This document shows positions 45,862 to 56,800 of a stretch of DNA of 64,000 bases, piece by piece; position 1 is the first letter of the stretch; every line of letters starts with the position of its first letter. The stretch lies in the NCBI GenBank assembly GCA_963691905.1, contig OY829891.1:248001-312000 (forward strand), in the 5' to 3' direction. The translations under genes and the position numbers were made by a program. This DNA comes from QGON01 sp963691905. Its GTDB lineage: Bacteria > Pseudomonadota > Gammaproteobacteria > Chromatiales > Chromatiaceae. Under the pieces are notes generated by a model that saw only the letters and a program-made list of their open reading frames with translations, made no database searches and had not been told where the DNA came from.

Positions 45862-46938
45862 ATGGAATCCATCGAGTCTGAAATCCAGCCGCTGCTGGAT
45901 CTTTTTGCGGGCCAACCCTATATCCAGTCAGCCCTGGTGGTGATGCTTACCCTCATGCTGGCCAAGCTTATCACCTGGTTCGTACTCGGCATCTTCCAAA
46001 GATTGACCAAGCTCACCACTGCGCGGCTGGATGACGTCATCGTCCAGGCACTCTATACCCCCATCTTCTACAGCATCATCATGGTGGGCTTCTCCATTGC
46101 AGACCACTTGCTACCGGTCAGCCAGGAAGTGCAGGATACGGTCATCGCCATCCTACGATCGATCGGCATCTTCGTCTGGATGCGATTCTTCATCACGATA
46201 TCCAAAGCCAGCCTGAAAAGTCTGGCCACAGACAGCAACCGCTTACAATTCGTCCAGACCCAGACCCTGCCCCTGTTCCAGAATCTTGCACTGCTTGTCA
46301 TCATCGCCATTGCGATCTACCTGATCTTCGACGCCTGGCATATCGACATGAGCGCCTGGCTCGCCTCCGCCGGTATCGTCGGTATCGCCGTGGGTTTCGC
46401 CGCCAAGGACACTCTGTCGAACCTCTTTTCCGGCGTCTTCATCCTCGCCGACACGCCTTATAAGATCGGCGATTTCATCGTGCTCGACTCTGGAGAGCGC
46501 GGCGAGGTGACTCATATCGGCATCCGCAGCACCCGCATGTTGACCCGGGACGATGTGGAACTGACGATTCCCAACGCGGTAATGGGCAACTCCAAGGTGA
46601 TGAACGAAACCGGTGGTCCTCATGAAAAATACCGCATCCGGATACCTGTGGGGGTCGCCTATGGCTCGGACATCGACCAGGTAAGGGCGCTGCTGATGGG
46701 GATTGCCATCGATTCCCAAGGCGTCTGCGCAGACCCGGAGCCACGAGTCCGGTTCCGGGCCCTTGGGGCATCGAGCCTCGACTTTCAGCTGCTCTGTTGG
46801 GTTGATGAACCGAGTCTGCGGGGCCGCGTGATCGACCAACTGCTGACCGAGATCTACAAGTGCTTCAATCGTGAAGGGGTTGAAATCCCCTATGCCAAAC
46901 AGGACGTCTACATCAAAGAGATGCCCTCGATAGATTGA
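45862..46938 (+). CDS. MscS family mechanosensitive channel
   Basis: A 358-residue membrane protein. Four transmembrane helices (about 20-45, 65-85, 95-110, 135-160) lead to the pore helix and MscS beta domain: ASAGIVGIAVGFAAKDTLSN and FSGVFILADTPYKIGDFI, typical of small-conductance channels that relieve osmotic pressure. Of the MscS-like superfamily rather than clearly MscS itself. Confidence 0.9.
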   Translation: MESIESEIQPLLDLFAGQPYIQSALVVMLTLMLAKLITWFVLGIFQRLTKLTTARLDDVIVQALYTPIFYSIIMVGFSIADHLLPVSQEVQDTVIAILRSIGIFVWMRFFITISKASLKSLATDSNRLQFVQTQTLPLFQNLALLVIIAIAIYLIFDAWHIDMSAWLASAGIVGIAVGFAAKDTLSNLFSGVFILADTPYKIGDFIVLDSGERGEVTHIGIRSTRMLTRDDVELTIPNAVMGNSKVMNETGGPHEKYRIRIPVGVAYGSDIDQVRALLMGIAIDSQGVCADPEPRVRFRALGASSLDFQLLCWVDEPSLRGRVIDQLLTEIYKCFNREGVEIPYAKQDVYIKEMPSID

Positions 46939-46951
46939 CGCAGGGGCACCA

Positions 46952-47488
46952 GTGAAGCATCGGGAGAAACGTCACGGCATCACCCTGGTGAATACCGGCG
47001 AGAGCAAAGGCAAATCATCCAGCGCCCTCGGTGTGGTCTTCCGTGCCGCCGGCTGGGGCATGAAGGTCTGTGTCATCCAATACATCAAGGGAAATTGGAA
47101 GACCGGCGAACAGCAGGCCGCGTCGCGTTTCGACAATATCGAATGGCACGCCCTCGGTGACGGATTTACCTGGGATACAGAGAACCCGGAGCAAGATCGC
47201 AAGACCAGCCGGGAGATCTGGGCCTTCAGCCAGGAGAAGATACGCAGTGGAAAGTACGATCTGGTGGTACTTGATGAGATCAACTACTGCTGCGGTTACG
47301 GCTGGATCAGCGGAGCCGAGATCGCCGACTTCATCCGCGAGCATAAACCGGCCTGGATGCACCTGATACTCACCGGCAGAAACGCGCCGCCGGAACTGAT
47401 CGATGTGGCGGATACCGCCACCAGCATGACCCCGTTAAAGCATGCCTTCGATAGCGGCATCGAGGCGGAAAAGGGCATGGAATTTTGA
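46952..47488 (+). CDS. cobO: Cob(I)yrinic acid a,c-diamide adenosyltransferase
   Basis: A 178-residue CobO/BtuR enzyme that adenosylates corrinoids for coenzyme B12. P-loop in TGESKGKSSSALG (residues 15-27), then VIQYIKGNW and VVLDEINYC. The GTG start has AGGGG five bases upstream. The adjoining mscS gene ends 13 bases before. No cobalamin riboswitch is visible upstream. Confidence 0.93.
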   Translation: MKHREKRHGITLVNTGESKGKSSSALGVVFRAAGWGMKVCVIQYIKGNWKTGEQQAASRFDNIEWHALGDGFTWDTENPEQDRKTSREIWAFSQEKIRSGKYDLVVLDEINYCCGYGWISGAEIADFIREHKPAWMHLILTGRNAPPELIDVADTATSMTPLKHAFDSGIEAEKGMEF

Positions 47489-47500
47489 CCCATTTAACAA

Positions 47501-47577
47501 TGTAGGACGGTTCAAGCACAGCGGAACCGGCAACCCCCATAAAATGCCCGATCTGCTACGCTTGATCGTGCCTACGC
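47501..47577. repeat. REP-B pair (two palindromes), copy 2
   Basis: CGGTTCaagcacagcgGAACCG, then GCCCGATCtgctacgcttGATCGTGC. It corresponds to the 40201 pair in opposite order. It lies in the 321-bp gap before the receptor gene; an unsupported 25-codon ATG ORF near 47611 is the only other feature seen. Confidence 0.7.
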
Positions 47578-47809
47578 CTTAAACAATCAGGACACCCCTA
47601 AACATCCCAAATGAAAACACTGATTCCCGGCGCACTGATGGAGATCAGCGAAACGGCCTTACTTGTTGCAGCGGCAGCAATAGGGTAGTTGGCAGGCCTG
47701 ATCAAGCAAGCATATATGGACTGGACTGACACACTCAGATAACCTTATATTTCCTGTGGCGTTTCAGTGAGCCACCGGGCACAGAATCAGTCTTCGGGAG
47801 TGCATTAAC

Positions 47810-49510
47810 ATGAGCAAACTAACCAGAAGCTTTCGCATAGGCGAAAAAATTGGTTTCGGTTTTGGGCTTGTCGGTCTGATTTTTCTCCTTGTGATCTGGC
47901 AGTATCACAATATCCTGCGACAGTCGCTGGGCGACTATCAACAGCTCCAGAGTGTCTTTGTTGCCAAGAAAGTCGATATGCTGTCAATCGAAAGCAGCAT
48001 GAGGGGGGCGCGCCAGGCAGAAAAGGAATTCCTGCTCTACCGGGACGAGACATTTTCCGGAGAAGTGGATCGCCAGTTGCAGCAAGCCCTGCTCGCCGCC
48101 GCCGATCTGGGCAGGATCGACCCGGAGTCGATTCATATTGCGGACCGAATTACCGAACTGCTCAAAATCTATCAGCAGAAATTTCAGGCGGCGGTGCTGG
48201 ATTGGCGCAAGATGGGGCTGGATCACAATTCTGGCCTTCAGGGTACGTTTCGAAATGCGGCCCATGAGTTGGAGACGATGGCCGGGCACTTCAAGGTGGA
48301 CCGCCTCTATCTGCAATTGCTCCAGATCCGCCGCAGCGAGAAAGACTTGGGGCTAAGGCGGGAACAGCAATACTTGGCGCGGGTGCTCGATCTCATCCAG
48401 GGATTCGAGACAAAAACAGCGGAGGCGCAACTCGAGGAGGGGGTAAAAACCCGGCTGTTTCACGAGATAGAGACCTATCGAGAGACCTTCGAAGCCTATG
48501 CCCGTGCGGTGCTCTCCGACGAGGACATCCACGGCGGCAAGGGGCCTTTCCGTCAGGCGGCCCATAGAATAGAGGCGATACTGAACAGCCACCACGTTCC
48601 CGAGCTGGCAAATAACATTCTTCAATTGAGACGGCGCGAAAAAGATTACCTGCTAAGACATGACAAGAAGTACGTCGACATGGCCCTGCAGGAGCTGAAT
48701 CGAATCCACGCGCGGGTTGAACCGTCGACCATAACCGCCGAACAGAAGACCCTCTTCCTCACGCTTTTGAAAAACTACCGCCGGGACTTCACTGCGTTGG
48801 TCGAACAGAACGACCATATCGACCGCATGACCGGGGAGATGCAGAGAGCCGTCTCTGAAATCACGTTACTGGTCAAGGAGAGTGTTGCGTCAGCCAATCA
48901 GGTCATGGCGCAGATGGAAAGTGAGATCAACATCTCATCGGATCAAAAGGAGCGCTTCATGCTCTGGTCGGTTGCCGTGGCAACACTGTTGGGTATTGTC
49001 TTTGCGATATCCATCACCCTGCGGATCGTTCGCCCGCTACGATCGATGGCCGGCATACTGGATCAGCTTGCCTACGAAGAGACCACCGAGCGTCTGCCCT
49101 TCTACCCAGGCGCAAGAGATGAAGTCAACGCAATGGCCGGCTCGGTCAATACCATGGCCGACAACAAATCACGTTTCATTGCCTGGTGGAAAAGTTCAAT
49201 GCGCGAAGCTGACGCCTGCGAGAATCTTGAAACCGTTCTGAAGCAAACATCAGACCTACCGGAAAGAGATGAGGCTGAACAGGAGTTCAGAGATGCATTG
49301 GCGGCGCGTCACGAACTGCTGTTCCAGCAATATCACAAACTGCACGTCCTGAACGGGGCAGTTATCGAACAGGCGGAGGCGCTGCAGAAGGAGGGACACT
49401 CAGGAGAGACCCAGATCTGCATCAACACCATCCGATACTCGTCCCACTCAATGCAGAATATTCTTGAAATGGTTGCCTTCCAGGAGAATCAAAAACGGAT
49501 CCTGGTGTGA
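47810..49510 (+). CDS. HBM-type sensor with HAMP but no methyl-accepting domain
   Basis: A 566-residue membrane receptor. First transmembrane helix FGFGLVGLIFLLVIW (about 17-31), a long helical periplasmic region (about 40-380) with EKEFLLYRDE and RRREKDYLLRHDKKYVDM, the signature of helical bimodular (HBM) sensors, second transmembrane helix (about 386-405), and a HAMP segment (IVRPLRSMAGILDQLA). Chemoreceptors normally continue with a methyl-accepting signalling domain. Here only a short helical tail (about 450-566) remains with no such domain. Confidence 0.8.
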   Translation: MSKLTRSFRIGEKIGFGFGLVGLIFLLVIWQYHNILRQSLGDYQQLQSVFVAKKVDMLSIESSMRGARQAEKEFLLYRDETFSGEVDRQLQQALLAAADLGRIDPESIHIADRITELLKIYQQKFQAAVLDWRKMGLDHNSGLQGTFRNAAHELETMAGHFKVDRLYLQLLQIRRSEKDLGLRREQQYLARVLDLIQGFETKTAEAQLEEGVKTRLFHEIETYRETFEAYARAVLSDEDIHGGKGPFRQAAHRIEAILNSHHVPELANNILQLRRREKDYLLRHDKKYVDMALQELNRIHARVEPSTITAEQKTLFLTLLKNYRRDFTALVEQNDHIDRMTGEMQRAVSEITLLVKESVASANQVMAQMESEINISSDQKERFMLWSVAVATLLGIVFAISITLRIVRPLRSMAGILDQLAYEETTERLPFYPGARDEVNAMAGSVNTMADNKSRFIAWWKSSMREADACENLETVLKQTSDLPERDEAEQEFRDALAARHELLFQQYHKLHVLNGAVIEQAEALQKEGHSGETQICINTIRYSSHSMQNILEMVAFQENQKRILV

Positions 49511-49770
49511 TTTCCGCTACAAGACAATGACTTCCCGGATTGTTCGAGGGACTCGTTACCCGAAAATTTAGCTGGAAAACCTTTTTTGTTCTACACTTAT
49601 CAATAAAGTGGTTATTATAGCCTGCGCCTTGATTCGAAGATGAGTCAAACCTGTGTGGGAAGGGGATAAGAGGATTTACTGGACACCTCTGTGAATTCTC
49701 GTTTGTGATCTTATTTCCATGCCAGCCTGACTGACAAAATCAGCGTCGGGTCGAAGGGAGGGCAGCGGAA

Positions 49771-52700
49771 ATGAAGTCCGGCAAACTGGTATGGATCACT
49801 GATTTCAGTCACCTGTTTTCGTTTCGTTACCGATTAGGGCTGCCCTGGAAAAATCTCACTCCCTGTCTGTTATCTACCTTGCTGTTGATATTTACCCCAA
49901 CTGCTCTCTATGCAGCAGTGGGAGATACTACACGGGTCAGCGTGGACTCATCAGGGGCGGAAGCCAATGGTGAGAGTCCTAATCCCAGCATCTCCTCGGA
50001 TGGGCGCTTTATTGCCTTTGAATCCGCTGCCAGCAATCTGGTGCCGAACGACAACAACAGCACCAACGATATCTTCGTCCATGATCGGGATAGCGGACAG
50101 ACCACCCGAGTCAGTGTTGACTCCTCCGGGGTTGAAAGCAATGGCTGGAGTTTGTCTGCAGCTATCTCTGATGATGGCCGATATGTGACCTTTGATTCGG
50201 CAGCCACCAATCTGCTCACCACCGATACCAATAACGCAAGAGACATCTTCGTCCATGACCGGACAACCGGCGTGACTACCCGGGTGAGCCTCGACTCATC
50301 AGGAATTGAGGGGGGTTCTCACAGTATAACGCCAGCCATCTCATCAACAGGCCGGTTTGTCGCCTTTGCATCTTATGCCAGCAATCTTGTGCTGGATGAT
50401 ACCAACAGCAGAATCGATATCTTCGTCCATGACCGGGATACTGGAGAGACCACGCGCGTGAGCATGGATTCGTTCGGGGAACAGAGCAACAACAACAGTA
50501 GCCTTCCTTCACTTTCTACAGATGGGCGTTACGTCGTCTTTGAGTCTGATGCCAGCAATCTGGTTCTGAATGATAGCAACAGTACCAGAGATGTCTTTGT
50601 CCATGACCGGGATACCGGAGAAACCACCCGGGTGAGCGTGAATTCGTCCGGGGCGGAGGGGGGTGACCTCAGTTCTTACCCAGCCATCTCCGGGGATGGT
50701 CGCTTTGTAACCTTTCAATCCCATGCCACCAATCTGGTCACAGGGGATACGAACGGCACTACGGATATTTTTGTGCATGACCGCGATACCCACGAGACCA
50801 CCCGGGTGAGCGTGGATTCCTCCGGCACTCCGGCCAGCTTTTTGAGCTTTACCCCCGACATCTCCGCAGACGGTCGTTATGTCGCCTTTTCATCCATAGA
50901 CCCTAACCTGGTGTCCGGGGATTTCAACGGTATGATGGATATTTTTGTGCATGACCGCGATACAGGCCAGACCTCCCTGGTGAGTGTCAGAGACTCCGGT
51001 TCGCAAGGAGACGCCAGCAGCATCAACCCGGCCATATCCGCAGACGGGACGCATGTCGCCTTTGAATCCGAAGGCCGGATGGTGTTTGACGACTTCAATG
51101 GTGTGACCGATATCTTCGTCAACGAGTATATCGGTCCGATAGTGGTGCCCCCGCCCCCCACCGATGCCGACATGAGCGTGTCTCTTTCGGATGGCAGTGA
51201 TCCTGTCGATGCAGGCTCGAATCTATCATTTTCTGTTACCGCCACCAATTCCGGGCCGGCGGACGCCACCAACGTAATGTTAAGCGTTGACCTGCCGGAC
51301 AATGTGACTTTTATCAGCAGCCACGTTGTCTGCAGTGAATCTGCCAGTATCGTGAGTTGCGCCTTGGGTGACATAACATCCGGTGGCGGTAGCCAGGTCA
51401 GCATCCTGGTGACCGTCCCATTCACCGCGGGTCTCCTCACCACCACCGCCGAGGTGACGGCGGACCAGGTCGATTTGACAGCCGCCAATAACAGCGTCAG
51501 TGAAACCACTTCCGTTATCCTGCCGAACATCGAAATCATCGATTCCACTCTACCAATCGATGATCTGACGATCCTGTTCGGCACCCACCGGATCGGTGAG
51601 ACTACCGATGAAATCGTCACCATCACCAACAACAGCCTCACCATGCCGGTCACCATCACCGTGATCGCCAACTCCCTGGAGGCGCCCTTTCAGGTGCTCG
51701 ATCCGAACGGTTGTGACGGTGCCCCACTGGATGCCGGTTCCAGTTGCATCCTCACGGTGGAGTACGCCCCCACGATGACCGGCGATGCCAGCGACACCTT
51801 GACCCTGGGGATCGGGGCGGACAGTGTGGATGTGGTCGTCAGAGGGACCGCTGTGGAGAACGCCGCCGATCTGGCGATCGGTAAGACCGCTGATATTCTC
51901 GTGGTCAGCCCGGGGGTCATAACCACCTTCACCCTCACGGTCACCAATCACGGACCGGATGCCGCCAGTGTGGTGGTCACCGATCAGCTGCCCGCCGGTA
52001 TGGAGATTCCGGCAGGTATGTCGGCGGCAGCCAGTATCGGCAGCTACGATGAAACAACCGGCGAATGGAGTGTTGGCATATTGGATGTCACCCAGCCACC
52101 CGTGACGGAGACCCTGGAGATACCCGTTCAGGTGATCAGCGCTGAACACTGCATCACCAACACCGCGAGTGTCGCAATGGCGCCGGGTGAGACATCTGTC
52201 GATACCAATAGCAGTAATAATAGTGACTCGGTAACCATCGGTACCTCAGACGGATGTGCGGATCTTTCGATGACAGGCGAAATAATCAATAACTTTTATT
52301 CGTCGAGCAGTGGAGGTGATTGCATCAATATAGTTGTTGAAGTCCGTGTCAGCAATCTGGGTCCCACAGCTGCTTCGGGCGTTATAATCCGGCAGAATCG
52401 TATTGTTTTCACAAGTAGCAGTAGCACTAAATACGAGTGTGAATCAGGTACAAGGCACGAACCAACGGTAGAGGAAGAGATCAATCTGGATAACCTGGCT
52501 CCCGGTGAGTCCAAGACAGCCGTGCTTTTCTCTTATGAGGAAGCAGCATTCCCCGTGAAAGCAAGCATGAATCTCTCTCTCGATTATTCTGTGACATCCG
52601 ATAGTTTCGATTCCGATTTGAACAATAACCATTACATCGCGAGTAAATCATTTTCGAATACAGATACAACGATACAACTTGACGATCCGGGATGTTCTTT

Positions 52701-53058
52701 CTCACTTGCCACATCCGGAACACCGTTAACTCAGGGGTTGAATCTTCTGCGTCAGTTCCGCGACCAGATACTGATGCCCTATGCAGCGGGGCGCAGCTTG
52801 GTCAACATCTATTACGAGTTGAGTCCACCACTTGCCATGTTAATGACCAAGCACGAAAGCCTGAGGACCGTAATCCGTACACTATTGCGACCCGTTATCT
52901 GGTGGGCCGGTTTGACCCTCTCCTCACCCGTAGTCGGTTGGTTGCTGCTAATATGTCTCGGGATCGGAGTGCTATTTTCAATGGTCATAGTTGCGCGGCG
53001 TCTAAGTCGTATGATGATAGGGAAAAGTTCAATGCCCCTGGCTAAGAGACACATTTAA
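49771..53058 (+). CDS. Large repeat surface protein (propeller repeats, DUF11-like domains)
   Basis: A 1095-residue exported protein. After a signal region (LLSTLLLIFTPTALYAAVG, about 34-52) come seven 58-residue repeats with DIFVHDRDTGETTRVS, a TolB/PD40-type propeller (about 55-455). These are followed by immunoglobulin-like DUF11 segments (about 465-600 and 700-830), a choice-of-anchor-like domain between, and a third similar domain. Near the C-terminus is one transmembrane helix (VVGWLLLICLGIGVLFSMVI). No LPxTG-like motif is visible, so it is not a clear sortase substrate. A GGAGGG ribosome site precedes the ATG. Function unknown; probably a surface or adhesion protein. Confidence 0.78.
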   Translation: MKSGKLVWITDFSHLFSFRYRLGLPWKNLTPCLLSTLLLIFTPTALYAAVGDTTRVSVDSSGAEANGESPNPSISSDGRFIAFESAASNLVPNDNNSTNDIFVHDRDSGQTTRVSVDSSGVESNGWSLSAAISDDGRYVTFDSAATNLLTTDTNNARDIFVHDRTTGVTTRVSLDSSGIEGGSHSITPAISSTGRFVAFASYASNLVLDDTNSRIDIFVHDRDTGETTRVSMDSFGEQSNNNSSLPSLSTDGRYVVFESDASNLVLNDSNSTRDVFVHDRDTGETTRVSVNSSGAEGGDLSSYPAISGDGRFVTFQSHATNLVTGDTNGTTDIFVHDRDTHETTRVSVDSSGTPASFLSFTPDISADGRYVAFSSIDPNLVSGDFNGMMDIFVHDRDTGQTSLVSVRDSGSQGDASSINPAISADGTHVAFESEGRMVFDDFNGVTDIFVNEYIGPIVVPPPPTDADMSVSLSDGSDPVDAGSNLSFSVTATNSGPADATNVMLSVDLPDNVTFISSHVVCSESASIVSCALGDITSGGGSQVSILVTVPFTAGLLTTTAEVTADQVDLTAANNSVSETTSVILPNIEIIDSTLPIDDLTILFGTHRIGETTDEIVTITNNSLTMPVTITVIANSLEAPFQVLDPNGCDGAPLDAGSSCILTVEYAPTMTGDASDTLTLGIGADSVDVVVRGTAVENAADLAIGKTADILVVSPGVITTFTLTVTNHGPDAASVVVTDQLPAGMEIPAGMSAAASIGSYDETTGEWSVGILDVTQPPVTETLEIPVQVISAEHCITNTASVAMAPGETSVDTNSSNNSDSVTIGTSDGCADLSMTGEIINNFYSSSSGGDCINIVVEVRVSNLGPTAASGVIIRQNRIVFTSSSSTKYECESGTRHEPTVEEEINLDNLAPGESKTAVLFSYEEAAFPVKASMNLSLDYSVTSDSFDSDLNNNHYIASKSFSNTDTTIQLDDPGCSFSLATSGTPLTQGLNLLRQFRDQILMPYAAGRSLVNIYYELSPPLAMLMTKHESLRTVIRTLLRPVIWWAGLTLSSPVVGWLLLICLGIGVLFSMVIVARRLSRMMIGKSSMPLAKRHI

Positions 53059-53135
53059 CATGTCTTCCCAGGCTGGCTGAAGCCATTGTCATTGCTTGGG
53101 CACAAATGGCGACGAGTGAAAATTGGACGACTGAA

Positions 53136-53174
53136 GGGGTCGGTAACGGCAACGACCCCGGATTGTTGCCGTTA
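53136..53174 (+). promoter_or_regulatory. Two mutually exclusive hairpins upstream of the GFA gene
   Basis: Hairpin 1: GGGGTCG (53136-53142) with CGACCCC (53153-53159). Hairpin 2: TAACGGCAAC (53144-53153) with GTTGCCGTTA (53165-53174). They share sequence and cannot form together; the second ends 12 bases before the GFA start codon. No U-tract follows either. Confidence 0.4.
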
Positions 53175-53186
53175 AAGTGAAAAATA

Positions 53187-53603
53187 ATGAGCGCGAATAC
53201 CTATAAAGGCAGTTGCCTTTGCGGCAAAGTCCGTTTTGAAATAACCGGCGAAATAGAGAACATCATCTATTGCCATTGCTCGCAGTGTCGAAAAGCACAA
53301 GGCAGCGCGTTTGCAACAAATGGGAATGTAGATGTAGAAGCGTTTGTTTTTATATCGGGCGAGGAAGAGTTAACGTGTTACCAATCGACTCCGGGACAAA
53401 CAAAATATTTCTGCAAACACTGTGGTTCCCCAATCATCAGCAAAAAAGAATCCGTTCCGAACAAAGTACGGGTTCGTCTTGGAACCGTCGAATCAGATAT
53501 ACGCGAAAGGCCAATCGCGCATATTTTCGTCTCATCAAAAGCGAACTGGGAAACGTTGCCCGATGATTTACCTCAATACGAGTCCTATGAGCCAGACAGA
53601 TAG
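53187..53603 (+). CDS. GFA family protein (CENP-V/GFA zinc domain)
   Basis: A 138-residue protein with the four-cysteine zinc patterns of the family: GSCLCGKVRFEI (9-20), YCHCSQCRKAQGSAF (about 28-42) and FCKHCGSPIIS (about 72-82). Members were named for glutathione-dependent formaldehyde activation, though many do not have that activity. Its neighbour downstream is the DGR cluster, with no evident functional link. Confidence 0.9.
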   Translation: MSANTYKGSCLCGKVRFEITGEIENIIYCHCSQCRKAQGSAFATNGNVDVEAFVFISGEEELTCYQSTPGQTKYFCKHCGSPIISKKESVPNKVRVRLGTVESDIRERPIAHIFVSSKANWETLPDDLPQYESYEPDR

Positions 53604-53680
53604 ATGCGCACCTAATCCGACCTAGGCTTATTCGGGCCTTCTCCAACACCCATTATTCACAGTTGAATTGCCGAACTGGC

Positions 53681-53711
53681 GTAGGCACGATCAAGCGCAG
53701 CGGATCGGGCA
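53681..53711. repeat. REP-B single unit
   Basis: GTAGGCACGATCaagcgcagcgGATCGGGC: arms GATC/GATC with the family loop. Located in the gap between the GFA gene and DGR target 1. Confidence 0.65.
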
Positions 53712-53862
53712 TTTTTGAATAAACAGAACATGGTGTAGTTGATGACTCTCCTGCTTCAGGCCTGTACCGTTTACCAAAGTTATGAAATCATGGTCAAATC
53801 ATCAGAACGAGATTCGGCTGACGAGTGACGCCAAACCAAGCAAAAGCACCCGCAACGACACC

Positions 53863-56800
53863 ATGGAAAAAGAAGAAAAATCGATCATCCGCATCTTCGT
53901 CGGCTCACCCGGTGATGTGGAAGAGGAGCGCAAGGCCGCCTTTGAGGTCATCGACCAGCTGAACAACCACCACTGGCGACCCCGCAACATTGCGGTAAAG
54001 GGTTACGGCTGGGACAATACCCACTACCCGAAACTGATCCCCAACTCACCACAGGCCGACATCGAAACCAGCCTGCCGAAGATGGCAGAGTACGACATCT
54101 GCATCTTCATACTCTGCCATCGTCTGGGTACGCCGTTGGATGAGAGCTTTGCCCCCCTGGATGACGATGGCCGCCAGCCCACCGGTACCGAGTACGAATT
54201 CTACAGTGCCCGGAATACAGAGACACCACCACAGATACTGCTATATCGGCGTGAAAAAGCGTTCTCTCTGCAACCCGATATGCCTCAAACTGACCAAATA
54301 GAGGCTTTCGAACAATTCCAACTTGCGAATGCCTTCATCGAAAAAAACACCAAAGAAGGCAAAACCTTCACTGGCGACTACCACAAACACAAAACAGACG
54401 ACGACTTCAAAACACGCCTGGAGAAAGACCTCACTGCCCTGGTCAATCGACTGCTCAAGACACCCGCACAACCGGATAAACCCAAAACTGACCAACCGGC
54501 GTCCATCCCCAGCAGCTACCTGAATTGGCTCAGACACAAAGCCAGCGATATCACTCTGCTCGGTCTCGACAACAAAGAGGCCCACAACGTCCGCCTGCCG
54601 CAAGTCTACGTCCCGGCAATCACCCCAACGCCCACAGAGGAAGGGGAAGAGAAAAAAGAACGCTGGGAAGTAGATCGAGAAGGCCATGATCTGTTACTGA
54701 CGCGACTGAACCAGGACTCCCTCTACCTGCCGGGTGCGCCAGGCAGGGGCAAAACCACCTTCTGCAACTGGGTCTGTTGGGTTGTGGCCAGCAGTACCAT
54801 CCCCGCCGACGACCACAAACTGGCCGCTGAATACCAAGAAGAACTACCGCAAGATCTGCTGGGCCGTCTGCCGGTCCTCTGCCGATTACGCGAATTCTGG
54901 GGACACATGACATGCCGGAAGGACAACGGCGACTGGACCCGCACCCAACTTGAGACAGCCCTCTGCAACTGGCTCGACAAGAAAAAACCGGATGGTCTGA
55001 CTTCAGCCCGCTTTCTGGAGCACCTGAAACGGGGTAACTGCCTGCTGATCATCGACGGCTTTGATGAAGTCCCGCCAAGCCGTGAGTACGATGGCCACAT
55101 CGAATATCCCCGCGCCGCCCTGCTCTCAGGCCTGAAGAAGGCGCTGCCTCACTGGATCGAAGGCGGCAACCGCATCCTGCTCACCAGCCGCCCCTACGGT
55201 CTGAGTCCGGGTGAGCGTCAGGGACTGGGCCTTGCAGAGAGCGAACTCTCCGCCCTCACTGGCGGCCTGCAACGACTCTTCGTTCAACGCTGGTTCCATG
55301 CAGCAGACAGAGAGAAAGGGACAATAAAGGCCGACGGACTTCTGCAACAACTCGATGCCCGCCCCGACCTAAATGAGTTTCGTACCAACCCAATGCTGCT
55401 GACCGCCCTCTGCGTGAAGTATGACGAAGGGAGCAGGCTGCCGAAAGATATCCACGATCTCTACAGTGCGGTGATAAACCAGGTACTACACAACCGCTAT
55501 CTTGACCGGGCGCATGAGGTGGCGAAGGTGCGGCGGCGACTGGGGGTCATCGCTTGGGAGATGCACAGCGGCGATCTGGCGGGTAAACAACGCAGCGTAC
55601 CCGACGCGGAGATCCACGAAGAGGAGATCGAGGGGGTTTTGATAGACTATGCCCATTCCAAACCCCACGATGAGGGCGGTGAAGATGATGCCTCAGACAA
55701 GCGGGAAGACTTGCTCTCGCGCTCCGGTCTTTTACTGCCGACAGAAAACAATCAGGCGGAGTTCTATCACCTCAGCTTCCAGGATTTCCTCGCTGCAGAG
55801 CGTTTTGTCCGTTCTGGGCAATCGGTGGAGGATCTGGTCGCCTCCCATGCGGGCACATCCCAGTGGCGACAGACCCTGCTGTTTCTTTTCGCCCGGCTCA
55901 CCAGCCGGGAGGATCTGGATACCGCCCTGGAGCGTTTCTCAGTACTGGGAGATTTTCTTGACCGGGATTCACTGCGCCAAAATCCACGCCCCGCCATTCT
56001 GTTGGGCGACTGTCTGGAGATCGCCCAGGCACGGGGAGAGATCGGCGAGTGGGGCATGGTCTATCGCCAGGCATGTTATACCGCACTGGAAGTGGTAAAG
56101 AGCCCGGAACATCGTGAAGCACTGTTTCGCGCCCTGGGAGCAGCCGGTCTTGATGATCGTCCAGGTGTGGGGCTGGATGAAAACGACCTGCCCGATATCG
56201 CCTGGCAGGATATTCCGGCGGGTGAAGTTACCCTGTCCGGCAATGCGGGCAGTTTCCCGGTAGGGACCTTCCGCCTCTCCCGCTACCCCGTCACCAACGC
56301 CCAGTTCCAGGCCTTTATCGATGATGACAAGGGGTATAAGAACCCTGAGTGGTGGGCAGACCTGGAGGTGGAACCGGGCAAACCTTTGTCCTCACAGTGG
56401 AAGGAAGACAACCATCCCCGTGAAAGAGTCAGCTGGTATGAGGCAATGGCTTTCTGTGCCTGGCTATCCCACCGGCTGGGTTATCGGATGAGTCCACCGA
56501 CAGAGTGGCAGTGGCAGCAGGCCGCCACCAGCGGCAATCCTGGGCAGGACTATCCGTGGGAAAAGGAGTACAAAAGTGGGCGGGCCAATATTGATGAGAC
56601 TTCTGGAGGTGCAGGTTCTCACTATCTGCGCCGAACCACGGCCGTGGGTATCTATCCTCAAGGTAATTCTGCGCAAAAGGTATCGGATCTTGCAGGAAAC
56701 GTCTGGGAGTGGTGTCTGAATGAGCGTGATGAACCAGCAAATACACAGACCAGCGGTACGAAGCGGCGCGTGTTGCGCGGCGGGTCCTGGTTCTTCAATC

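Noticed and set aside
49771..53058. Substrate of the class GN sortase at the left edge
   Set aside because: There is no LPxTG-like motif before the C-terminal helix, and the dedicated substrate is the VIT/VWA protein.
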